A stretch of DNA of 64,000 nt. Source: Streptomyces sp. H39-S7 (GTDB lineage Bacteria; Actinomycetota; Actinomycetes; Streptomycetales; Streptomycetaceae). Positions 51,452-59,272 of this stretch are shown one piece after another (position 1 is the stretch's first letter; every line of letters begins with the position of its first letter). Under the pieces are notes generated by a model. That model made no database searches and had not been told where the DNA came from. It worked only from the letters and a program-made list of their open reading frames with translations. The position numbers were made by a program, and so were the translations under genes. Location of the stretch: contig NZ_JAPVLU010000009.1 of NCBI RefSeq assembly GCF_027158205.1, forward strand, positions 62,001-126,000, written 5' to 3'.

Positions 51452-52502
51452 GTCCCAGGCACGCCGGCCGGGGCGCGTCACGATCAACGACGTGGCGGCC
51501 CTGGCCGGCGTGTCCCGGGGGGCGGTGTCCCTGGCCTTCAACAACCGCCCCGGCGTCTCGGAAGCCACGCGGGAACGCATCATGACAGCAGTGGCCGAGC
51601 TGGGCTGGGTGCCCAGCCAGGCCGCGATCAAGCTGTCCGGATCAGCGACCGGCGCGGCGGACACCATCGGCCTGGTCATCACCCGCCCGGCGCGCCAGCT
51701 CGGCCTGGAGCCGTTCTACATGGAGTTCATCTCCGGGGTGGAGTCCGTCCTGGAGGAGCACGGGTGCTCGCTGCTGCTGCACCTCGTGCGGGACACCGCG
51801 CAGGAGATCGCCGTCCACCACGCGTGGTGGCAGTCCCGTCGCATCGCCGGCTCCATCCTGGTCGACATCCAGCAGAACGATCCCCGGGTCACCGAGCTGG
51901 CGGCGATCGGCCTGCCGGCCGTCGCGGTCGGCCACCCGTCCCTGACCGGCGGCTTCACCTCGGTGTGGACCGACGACGAGGCCGCCGTCCATGAGGCGGT
52001 GCGCTACCTCGCCGCCCTGGGCCACCGACGGATCGCCCGGGTCGGCGGCCACCCGGGGCTCGGCCACACCATGATCCGAACGGCCGCACTCAACGCGATC
52101 GTGGCGGAACTCGGCCTGGAGGCGGCCCGGAGCCTCACCACCGACTACTCCGGGGAGCAGGGCGCCCGGGCCACCCGCTCGCTGCTCGCCTCCGCGCAAC
52201 GACCCACGGCGATCATCTACGACAACGACGTCATGGCGGTCGCGGGTCTGTCGGTGGCGGCCGAGATGGGGTTGCGCGTCCCGAGGGACATCAGTCTGAT
52301 CGCCTGGGACGACTCGCAGCTGTGCCAGCTCACGCACCCGACCCTGTCCGCCATGAGCCATGACGTGTTCGGCTTCGGCGCCGACGTGACCCGTCGGCTG
52401 TTCGACGTCGTCCACCGCCGCGACGTCTCGTCCGGCCCGGTGGCGACCCCCGTACTGCTGCCCCGCGGCAGCAGCGCGCCGCCGCGGGGCTCGGACGACT
52501 GA
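51444..52502 (+). CDS. LacI family regulator of the mannan locus
   Basis: The protein has 352 aa and starts at GTG 51444 inside the GH2 gene. The HTH is VTINDVAALAGVSRGAVSLA, with FNNRPGVSEATRERI; the effector domain has LVITRPARQLGLEPFYMEFI and LAALGHRRIARVGG. Because it is the last gene of the transport/GH2 operon, it is probably autoregulated. Its likely target is the GACAACGTTGTC palindrome at 45378. The inducer is presumably a manno-oligosaccharide. Confidence 0.9.
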   Translation: MSESQARRPGRVTINDVAALAGVSRGAVSLAFNNRPGVSEATRERIMTAVAELGWVPSQAAIKLSGSATGAADTIGLVITRPARQLGLEPFYMEFISGVESVLEEHGCSLLLHLVRDTAQEIAVHHAWWQSRRIAGSILVDIQQNDPRVTELAAIGLPAVAVGHPSLTGGFTSVWTDDEAAVHEAVRYLAALGHRRIARVGGHPGLGHTMIRTAALNAIVAELGLEAARSLTTDYSGEQGARATRSLLASAQRPTAIIYDNDVMAVAGLSVAAEMGLRVPRDISLIAWDDSQLCQLTHPTLSAMSHDVFGFGADVTRRLFDVVHRRDVSSGPVATPVLLPRGSSAPPRGSDD

Positions 52503-52517
52503 CGGCGAGGCGGTGGA

Positions 52518-52557
52518 GGGCGGCCCGGTCCGGGGATGTGTCCGGACCGGGCCGCCC
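52518..52557 (+). terminator. Mannan operon terminator, 16-bp perfect stem
   Basis: GGGCGGCCCGGTCCGG (52518-52533) pairs perfectly with 52542-52557 around an 8-nt loop, 15 nt after the LacI stop. Confidence 0.75.
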
Positions 52558-52611
52558 TGCTGCCGTCTCCCCTTGTTCTCCATCCCCTCCGAACCGAACG
52601 GCAGGACCGAC

Positions 52612-52662
52612 ATGCCGCAACTGCGCCCGCAAGGTGCCCTCATCACCGGCGCGGCCTCATGA
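52612..52662 (+). pseudogene. N-terminal stub of a short-chain dehydrogenase
   Basis: ATG 52612 to TGA 52662 encodes MPQLRPQGALITGAAS. ALITGAAS is the start of the SDR dinucleotide motif TGxxxGxG, cut just before the glycines. The stop overlaps the next gene's ATG (ATGA). It is either the remnant of a deleted SDR or, less likely, a translated leader. Confidence 0.45.
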
Positions 52663-53339
52663 GGCTCGCGACCCGTGTCTGGGGCGACGGTCCCCGCACG
52701 GCCGTGCTGGTGCACGGCATCATGACCGACTCCCGCACCTGGAACCGGGTCGCTCCGGCCATCGCCCACCACGGCTACCGGGTCATCGCCGTCGACCTGC
52801 GCGGCCACGGCGCGAGCGACCACGCCGCCACCTACTCCCCCGCCGAGCTGGCCGCCGACCTGATCGAGACCCTGCCGCCGACCCCCGACCTGGCCATCGC
52901 CCACTCCCTGGGCTCGGCCGCGCTCCTGATCGCCGTACCCGAGCTGCGCTGCGCCCGCGCGATCCACTGCGACCCCGCGTGGCTGCGCCGGCCCCGGGAC
53001 TGGGACGCACTGCGGGCCGTCAAGCAGGCCACCTGGGCCGAGCTACGTGCAGCGCAGCCCCGCTGGCACGACGACGACATCGCCACCGAGCAACAAGCCC
53101 TCGCCACCTGGGATCCGGCGTCAGTCGACGCCCTGCGGCAGCTGCCCGGCCTGCCGGACTCCCCGGCCGTGCCCTCGCTCGTCCTGCTCGCCGATCCCAG
53201 CGAACGGATTCCCCCGGCCGAGGCCTCCGCGCTGCGCGGCAGTGGCTGGCACCTGCGGACGGTGGAGGGTGCCGGGCACACCATCCACCATGACGATCCG
53301 GCGGGTTTCCTCCATGGCTTGCGCGGCTGGCTTCAGTGA
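52659..53339 (+). CDS. Alpha/beta hydrolase
   Basis: The protein has 226 aa from ATG 52659. The motifs are AVLVHGIMTDSRTWNRVAPA, VIAVDLRGHGASDH, Ser in LAIAHSLGSAALL, and His in EGAGHTIHHDDP; VLLADPSE is the Asp region. It is short, with a small cap domain. The substrate is unknown. Its start is coupled to the SDR stub, suggesting that it once followed an intact SDR gene. Confidence 0.85.
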   Translation: MRLATRVWGDGPRTAVLVHGIMTDSRTWNRVAPAIAHHGYRVIAVDLRGHGASDHAATYSPAELAADLIETLPPTPDLAIAHSLGSAALLIAVPELRCARAIHCDPAWLRRPRDWDALRAVKQATWAELRAAQPRWHDDDIATEQQALATWDPASVDALRQLPGLPDSPAVPSLVLLADPSERIPPAEASALRGSGWHLRTVEGAGHTIHHDDPAGFLHGLRGWLQ

Positions 53340-53380
53340 CCGTTCCGTTCGCTCCGGACGTCCACCCGGTGCCGGACTAC

Positions 53381-53426
53381 CGTCGCCGCCGGTGCCGGCC
53401 ACGGTAGGCCGGCACCGGCGGCGACG
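53381..53426. terminator. Bidirectional terminator, 20-bp perfect stem
   Basis: 53381-53400 pairs perfectly with 53407-53426 around ACGGTA, between the convergent hydrolase and mannanase genes. Confidence 0.75.
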
Positions 53427-53431
53427 CCGGA

Positions 53432-54436
53432 CTAGAAGGTGAGTTCGCCCTGGTTCAGTACGCGAGGGAGGAAGTAGGCCGTCTGGATCTCGGCGTTGGT
53501 GTTGCTCCCGCGCAACTGCTCGGACCACAGCATGAACCACGCCCACTGCGGTTGGCTTTGCAGCAGAGCGGCGGTCGGCACCTTACCCATTTCCGCGATA
53601 GCGATGGGCTTGGTTCCGGCGATGCTCCGGATCTGCTGATAGTCGGCGGCGCTGGGGTAGTTCTTGTACCAGGCATCCAGTGAGGCGACGTCGACGTACT
53701 GGCTGCCCGGATAGTAATTGCTCCAGCCGCCGGCCGGGTTGTCCTGGACGTTCCACACCCAGATCAGATTGTCGAGGCCCTTGGTTCCCGCGAGGTAGTC
53801 ACGCGTGATCTGGTAAAGGCGCGCGCTCCCATTCGCTCCGGGCCGGTTTCCCCACCAGTTCCACGATTCGTTCATCTCGTGCAACGGGCGGAAGAGGACG
53901 GGAACTCCGGCGTTCTTCAACTGCTGGAGGTAGGGGACGGCTTCGTCGAGCCGCTTCTTCCACGCGGTGTTCAGCGCAGTGCCGCTGGTGACGGTCTGCG
54001 AGAACTGCGCGTCCGAGATGTGCGACTTCACGCCGCCGTCGAACGCACAGCTGCTGCCCTGGGTCGGCGGGCAGACATGCCAGGTCAGAGCGACCAGTGA
54101 GCCGTTCGCCCACTCGGTCTTCGCCTGGTCCACCACACGCTGGCGGTTGGCCACGTCCGTGGCGTTGAACATCAGGTCACCACCCCACAGGCCGGGGTAC
54201 TGCCCGGTGATGTCCTTGACCTGTTGCGTGTACTGACCGGGTGAGGTGGCGGGCTCCTTGTTGTGCTGACCGGAAACGATGTGGTTTCCGGATATGGAGT
54301 GCAGATAGTTCAGCACGGTCTGCTTGGGCGTCGCGGGAAATGCCTGAGCGGATTCCGTCGCGGGTCCGGTGAATACCGCGGTCAGGACGGCCGCGGCGGT
54401 CAGGGCCGAGGCGACGCAGAACTTCACTTTTTTCAT
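53432..54436 (-). CDS. Secreted GH26 beta-mannanase
   Basis: The protein has 334 aa from ATG 54436 (MKKVKF); starts at 54442 and 54454 are alternatives. The signal peptide is ASALTAAAVLTAVFTG with cleavage after AQA. The GH26 catalytic domain fills the rest: acid/base E187 in RPLHEMNESWNWWG and nucleophile E282 in IAIAEMGKVP. It has no carbohydrate-binding module. It cuts beta-mannan outside the cell, providing oligosaccharides for the importer and GH2 enzyme of the adjacent operon. Confidence 0.92.
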   Translation of the reverse strand: MKKVKFCVASALTAAAVLTAVFTGPATESAQAFPATPKQTVLNYLHSISGNHIVSGQHNKEPATSPGQYTQQVKDITGQYPGLWGGDLMFNATDVANRQRVVDQAKTEWANGSLVALTWHVCPPTQGSSCAFDGGVKSHISDAQFSQTVTSGTALNTAWKKRLDEAVPYLQQLKNAGVPVLFRPLHEMNESWNWWGNRPGANGSARLYQITRDYLAGTKGLDNLIWVWNVQDNPAGGWSNYYPGSQYVDVASLDAWYKNYPSAADYQQIRSIAGTKPIAIAEMGKVPTAALLQSQPQWAWFMLWSEQLRGSNTNAEIQTAYFLPRVLNQGELTF

Positions 54437-55084
54437 GGGCATCCCAGCTCTCACGGAGGTACGGACTTCGTGTCGCTATGACGGTGGCGGCTGTTCCGCT
54501 TCTCGTCAATGGCTACCGCCGCTTTCCGCAACCCGTCGGCAACATTATTTACTCAACTTTTCCTAAACTCCGCGCGAAGATCGACCACTTGCCCCCAATA
54601 CGCCGCATAGCGTGCGGACGGCAGAATCCCTGACCTGGCGTCAAGTCAAGCCTCCGGCGCGACCCGTACTTCCGGGGCGGCGAGATTCGGCCTCGCCCCA
54701 CGCGACCGCCGGCTCCTCCGCGGCCTCCGCGGGGCTGCGTCCGGAGGCTGAAATCCGCCCCCCGTCCGCCCCCGGGGCCGGACGCCCGCGCCCCCATCGC
54801 TCGCGCGCGTCCTTGCGCAGGTGAGCGTTGCCGGACTCGGCGCGGGCGGGGCGAGGAGCGAGTGCCGGCGCCGCCGGGGACCGACCGGTTACCCCGGGCA
54901 CCAGGGGTCATGCAAACCGTTCATGTTCCGTTCACGAGACCGCACCGTATTCCGACACGGCTTTCCGTCACCCGTGACGAATCGACGATGTCTCAAACCC
55001 ATCGTTTACCACCGTAACGAATGAGCAGGAAACAATTTAGCGACGAAATCCGACATCACTCAGCCACTCCACCAAGGAGCAAAC
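54437..55084. other. Intergenic region before the biosynthetic operon
   Basis: About 650 nt without a convincing gene. The mannanase promoter must lie in the AT-richer part near 54530-54570. Toward the KASIII gene are a GTCAC-CC-GTGAC dyad (54967-54978) and TCGTT / AACGA arms (55002-55020), possible regulator sites for the operon; AAGGAG precedes the ATG at 55085. Confidence 0.45.
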
Positions 55085-56065
55085 ATGGCAATCGACATTG
55101 TCTCGGTCGGCGGATACGTACCGCCAGACGTGGTGGGTAACGAAACGATCGGCAACTGGGCACACGTGAGCGAGGACTGGATAGAGTCCAGGACCGGAAT
55201 AAAGGAGCGCCGATACGCTCCCGACGATATGGCGACATCCGACATGGCCATGAACGCCGCCCGCCCGCTGGTGGCCGATCCGGCGGTGAAGGAGAACGTC
55301 GGCGTGGTCGTCCTGGCCACCGCAACCCCCGACCAGCCGCAGCCCGCGACCGCGAGCTTCGTGCAGGACGGGCTGGGACTGCGGGCCGTGCCGGCGTTCG
55401 ACATCAACGCGGTGTGCTCAGGCTTCCTGTACAGCCTGACGGTCGCCGAGGCGATGATGGCCACCCGGTGCGACGCGAAGTACGGACTCGTCGTCGGTGC
55501 GGACAAGTTCTCCAGCATCATGGACCGTGACGACCCCAGGACCGTCAGCCTCTTCGGCGACGGCGCCGGGGCGGTGCTGCTGGGCCACGTGCCGGACGCG
55601 TACGGGATCCAGGGAGCTGCCCTGCTGGCCGACGGCGGCGCCGCCGGCCTGGTCCGCGTCGAGGGCGGCGGCACCCGCCACCCGCTCGACAGCGACAGCC
55701 TGGACGCCGGCGAGCAGCTCTTCCGCATGGAGGGCCGGGCGGTGCGCGACTGGGGGCTGCAGTTCGTCCCCAAGGTCGTGCAGGACGCCCTGTCCCAGGC
55801 CGGCTGGTCCGCCGCCGAAGTGGACCGGGTGATCCTGCACCAGGGGAACACGCGGTTGGTGGAGGCGCTGGCGGAGGCCCTCGGCATCAGCGACGACAAA
55901 GTGGCCCTGACGGCCCCCGAGTTCGGCAACACCGCCGCCGCCTCGATCCCCCTGACGCTCTTCGAGGAGCACAACCGGCGGCCCCTGCGGCGCGGCGAGC
56001 GCGTCCTCCTGGCCTCGGTCGGCGGCGGCATGACGGCCGCGGCTCTGGCCATGACCTGGTACTGA
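55085..56065 (+). CDS. KASIII (FabH-like) ketosynthase of a biosynthetic operon
   Basis: The protein has 326 aa. The Cys-His-Asn triad is complete: C111 (NAVCSGFLYSL), H252 (VILHQGNTR) and N282 (EFGNTAAASIP). The family condenses an acyl-CoA starter with a malonyl unit, or transfers acyl groups. The absence of a nearby acyl carrier protein or fatty acid synthase gene, and the neighbours, argue against housekeeping FabH. It is first in a five-gene operon with an aminotransferase, an acyl-CoA dehydrogenase, a thioesterase and an ATP-grasp ligase. The substrate is inferred to be a short or branched acyl-CoA. Confidence 0.92.
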   Translation: MAIDIVSVGGYVPPDVVGNETIGNWAHVSEDWIESRTGIKERRYAPDDMATSDMAMNAARPLVADPAVKENVGVVVLATATPDQPQPATASFVQDGLGLRAVPAFDINAVCSGFLYSLTVAEAMMATRCDAKYGLVVGADKFSSIMDRDDPRTVSLFGDGAGAVLLGHVPDAYGIQGAALLADGGAAGLVRVEGGGTRHPLDSDSLDAGEQLFRMEGRAVRDWGLQFVPKVVQDALSQAGWSAAEVDRVILHQGNTRLVEALAEALGISDDKVALTAPEFGNTAAASIPLTLFEEHNRRPLRRGERVLLASVGGGMTAAALAMTWY

Positions 56066-56180
56066 ACCGGTAAATCCCGGGACTTCCCCCGGCGCCCCCA
56101 ACGCAGCGCTCCGCGCTCTTTTCCGGCCCGCATCACGATGTCCGAACCACCCGGAACAGACGAATCGAGGAATTTCTTTC

Positions 56181-57461
56181 ATGCTCCCCATCGTGGACCA
56201 CGCACAAGGTGTTTTCGTATACGACAACGAAGACCGTGAATACCTTGACGGTTGCTCAGGTGCCGTCAATGTCAATATCGGGCACGCGGTTCCAGAAATC
56301 GTCTCCCGCATGCATGAGCAGATAGACCGGATCTCTTTCGCCTACCGTACGCAGTTCCGCTCGCAGCCCCTGCTGGATCTCGCGGGCCGGCTGGCCGAAC
56401 TGGCTCCCGGTGACCTGAACCAGGCGCAGTTCAGCAACTCCGGCTCCGAGGCGGTCGAGGCGGCGCTGCGCCTGGTCACCCTCGTCAACGCCCGGGCCCA
56501 CCGCCCCTTCAAGTGCGTGGTGCTCTCCGAGGAGCCCAGCTACCACGGCATGACCACCGGCGCCCTGGCGGCGTCGGGGCACCCCCTGCGCCGGCAGGGG
56601 CTGCAGTCGCTGCTCGCCAACCAGGTGACCGTCGCCCGGGTCCGGTCCAGCACCGAAGGGCTGCGCGCCTCCGCCGAGGACTGGGAGGACGCCATCAACG
56701 AGATCGGCCCGGCCAACCTCGCGGCCGTGATCATCGAGCCGGTCGGCGGAGCCTCCAGCGGCGCGGTGCCCGCTCCCCTGGACGCCTTGCGACGGCTGCG
56801 GGAACTGGCCGACGAACACCGGTTCCTGCTGATCGCCGATGAGGTCATGACGGGTCTGGGCCGCACCGGCCGCTGGTTCGGCTGCGACCACGCCGGCATC
56901 GTGCCCGACCTGATGGTGCTGGGCAAGGGCCTCTCGGGCGGCTACGTGGCGATCGCCGCCCTGCTGGTGTCCGACCGGGTCGCCGCGGCGCTGGACGCTC
57001 CGGTGGGACAAATGCTGTTCGGCCACACCATGGCCGGCGCCCCACTGGCCGCCGCCACCTCGCTGGCCGTCGTCGACTACCTCGTCGAGCACGACATCCC
57101 CCGGCGGGCCGCCCGCGCCGGGGAGCACCTGCGGCCGCTGCTCGACGCCCTGTGCCGGCGCCACCCGCTCGTCACGGAGGTCCGCGGCACCGGCCTGCAG
57201 CTCGCGCTGGGCCTGCACACCGACCCCGACCGTTTCCCCGGGATCTCCCTGGACCTGACCGACGCCGCCCGCGACCAGGGGCTGCTGCTGTACCCGGCGG
57301 GCGTCACCCCGGCCACCGAATCGGTCCTGGTCACCCCGCCGTTGACGATCTCCGAGCGGGAGTCCGACGAGCTCGCGCTGCGTCTGGACCGCGCGCTCAC
57401 CAGCCTGGTGCCCTCCGCGCCCGCCGGTGATGTCCGCGAACTCCTCGCCACCAGCGGCTGA
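56181..57461 (+). CDS. Class III PLP-dependent aminotransferase
   Basis: The protein has 426 aa. The fold type I class III features are SNSGSEAVEAALRL (cofactor phosphate), YHGMTTGALAASGH, D220 in LLIADEVMTGLGRTG, and the Schiff-base lysine K249 in LMVLGKGLSGGYVAI. Class III enzymes act on omega-, beta- or distal amino groups. Next to a KASIII it could aminate the beta-ketone made by condensation, giving a beta-amino acyl unit, or process an amine partner. Confidence 0.93.
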   Translation: MLPIVDHAQGVFVYDNEDREYLDGCSGAVNVNIGHAVPEIVSRMHEQIDRISFAYRTQFRSQPLLDLAGRLAELAPGDLNQAQFSNSGSEAVEAALRLVTLVNARAHRPFKCVVLSEEPSYHGMTTGALAASGHPLRRQGLQSLLANQVTVARVRSSTEGLRASAEDWEDAINEIGPANLAAVIIEPVGGASSGAVPAPLDALRRLRELADEHRFLLIADEVMTGLGRTGRWFGCDHAGIVPDLMVLGKGLSGGYVAIAALLVSDRVAAALDAPVGQMLFGHTMAGAPLAAATSLAVVDYLVEHDIPRRAARAGEHLRPLLDALCRRHPLVTEVRGTGLQLALGLHTDPDRFPGISLDLTDAARDQGLLLYPAGVTPATESVLVTPPLTISERESDELALRLDRALTSLVPSAPAGDVRELLATSG

Positions 57462-57551
57462 CGCCACCGCGACCGCGTACGAACAGCCCGTACACCCACC
57501 GCGCCGAGCCCGGCAGCCGGGCTCGGCCGACCTTGTGCAAAGGACACCGTA

Positions 57552-58700
57552 ATGATCAGACACTTCGCCACGCCCGAACTGCGGGACACCTACCAGGAGC
57601 TCGCCGCCGTGACGGTCGCCCAACGCGCGGAGGAGTTCACCCAGAAGGGCCGGCTGGACCGTGAGTCCTGGCGTGAGATCGCCGACGCCGGCGTGTGGGG
57701 CCTGGCCGTGCCGACCGAGTGGGGCGGCTCCGGCGGCACCTGGTGGGACTTCGTGGCCGCGCCGGAGGGCATCGCCGCCGGCGGGCGTGATCTGGGCTTC
57801 TGCCTGTCGATGGTGGCGCAGGCCGGCCTGATCCGCTCGATCCTCACCTACGGCACCGACGAGCACAAGGCGGCCTGGCTGCCGCGGCTGCTCGGCGGAG
57901 ACGTGGGGGCCACCGCCCTCACCGAGACCACCGGCGGCTCCGACGTCACCCGCATCCGCACCGCGGCGGTCAGCGACGGCGACCATTACGTGCTCAACGG
58001 CCACAAGGACCACATCACCAACGGTCCGGAGGCCGACGTGGCCCTGGTGCTCGGGCGGGTTCCCGAGGCCGGGCAGCAGGACATCACCCTGTTCATGATC
58101 GACATGCACGCCGACGGCGTCGTCCAGGGCCCCATCGAGGACATGATGGGCAACCGCACCAGCCCGACCGGCCCCATCGCGCTGGACGGGGTCCGCGTGG
58201 AGGCCCGCAACATCGTCGGCGGCATCGGCGGCGGCATCGACGCCGTCTACAACACCATCTCCCTGGACCGGCTGCTGTACGGGATTCTGGCGGCCGCCTA
58301 CCTGGACCCGCTGCTGGACGAGGTCATGGAGTACGCCCAGCAGCGGCACGCCTTCAAGGTGCCGATCGCCGAGCACCAGTACGTCCAGGGCCGGATCACC
58401 GACGCCAAGTTCGCCATCGAGGCGACCCGCTGGGTGTCCTACGGGGCACTCGACGCTCTCGTGCAGGACTCCGACCAGGCGTCGCTGATGTGCTCGGTGG
58501 CCAAGTACCACGCCGGGGAGACGCTCAAGCTCGGCACCGAGACCGCGCTGCGGGTCTACGGGCACCTCGGGTACATGGAAGGCCGGCACAGCCAGGCGCT
58601 GCGGGACGCGCTCGGCACGCTGATCGCCGGCGGCACCGCGGAGATCCAGCGCAAGAACGTCTTCAACCAGATGCAGCGACTGGGCGCCCGGGCGGCCTGA
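57552..58700 (+). CDS. Acyl-CoA dehydrogenase with an atypical active-site motif
   Basis: The protein has 382 aa, with the three-part acyl-CoA dehydrogenase layout: helical N-domain, FAD/substrate loop (GATALTETTGGSDVTRI), and C-domain (ALRVYGHLGYMEGRHSQAL). The usual EGT-x-EIQ motif with the catalytic Glu reads IAGGTAEIQ, so the base is either elsewhere (for example near ISLDRLLYGI) or the enzyme does other flavin chemistry. It probably desaturates an acyl thioester in the pathway. It starts 90 nt after the aminotransferase. Confidence 0.9.
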   Translation: MIRHFATPELRDTYQELAAVTVAQRAEEFTQKGRLDRESWREIADAGVWGLAVPTEWGGSGGTWWDFVAAPEGIAAGGRDLGFCLSMVAQAGLIRSILTYGTDEHKAAWLPRLLGGDVGATALTETTGGSDVTRIRTAAVSDGDHYVLNGHKDHITNGPEADVALVLGRVPEAGQQDITLFMIDMHADGVVQGPIEDMMGNRTSPTGPIALDGVRVEARNIVGGIGGGIDAVYNTISLDRLLYGILAAAYLDPLLDEVMEYAQQRHAFKVPIAEHQYVQGRITDAKFAIEATRWVSYGALDALVQDSDQASLMCSVAKYHAGETLKLGTETALRVYGHLGYMEGRHSQALRDALGTLIAGGTAEIQRKNVFNQMQRLGARAA

Positions 58701-58756
58701 CCCGGCCCGGACCCTGCCCGAACCCTCCGTCCCGAACCACCATGACAAGGAGTGGC

Positions 58757-59212
58757 ATGACCAGCCGACCCACCTCACCAACCGCCTCCACCGGCACCCG
58801 AACGGCGACGCCCGCCCCCGACCTGGCCTCCCTGGTGGGAACCTCCGCCACCCTCACCCACACCGTCACCGCCGAGGACTCGGCCGGCCGCTGGGGCAAC
58901 GACATCGACGTCCTGGCCACCCCGGTCCTGCTCTGGCTGAGCGAGATAGCCGCCATGCGGGTCCTGGGGGACGCCGTGGCCGAACCGTGGATGACGGTCG
59001 GACTGCACCACGACACCGGGCACCTGGCCCCCACCCCCACCGGCGAGGACGTGCACATCACCGCCCGGCTGACCCAGGTCGACGGCAAGAAGCTCACCTT
59101 CGAGGTCGAGGGGCGCGACAGCCGCGCCACGGTGCTGCGCGGGACCCACCAGCGGGCCGTGATCGACCGCGGCCGCTTCCTGGCCGGTCTCGCCAACCGC
59201 CTGCCGGGCTGA
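58757..59212 (+). CDS. FlK-like hotdog thioesterase
   Basis: The protein has 151 aa from ATG 58757 with AAGGAG upstream; ATG 58742 is an alternative. The core VLATPVLLWLSEIAAMRVLG, then TVGLHHDTGHLAPTPTG and VHITARL, matches the thioesterase group typified by fluoroacetyl-CoA thioesterase FlK, where Thr, Glu and His are catalytic; T (ATP), E (LSE) and H (TGH) are all present. It may release the product acid from CoA or remove off-path acyl-CoA. Confidence 0.85.
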   Translation: MTSRPTSPTASTGTRTATPAPDLASLVGTSATLTHTVTAEDSAGRWGNDIDVLATPVLLWLSEIAAMRVLGDAVAEPWMTVGLHHDTGHLAPTPTGEDVHITARLTQVDGKKLTFEVEGRDSRATVLRGTHQRAVIDRGRFLAGLANRLPG

Positions 59213-59272
59213 TCCCGGGCCCTCCTACGACTCCCGGCGACCACACGACCGCTCACTCGCGAAAGGGAACCC

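Noticed and set aside
48962..51682. A 906-codon minus-strand open frame opposite the GH2 gene
   Set aside because: Antisense shadow; Gly/Arg/Val-rich with no motifs, while the plus strand has GH2 catalytic motifs.
54821..55024. Short plus-strand frame before the KASIII gene
   Set aside because: Arg-rich, no ribosome-binding site, no codon-position bias; non-coding.
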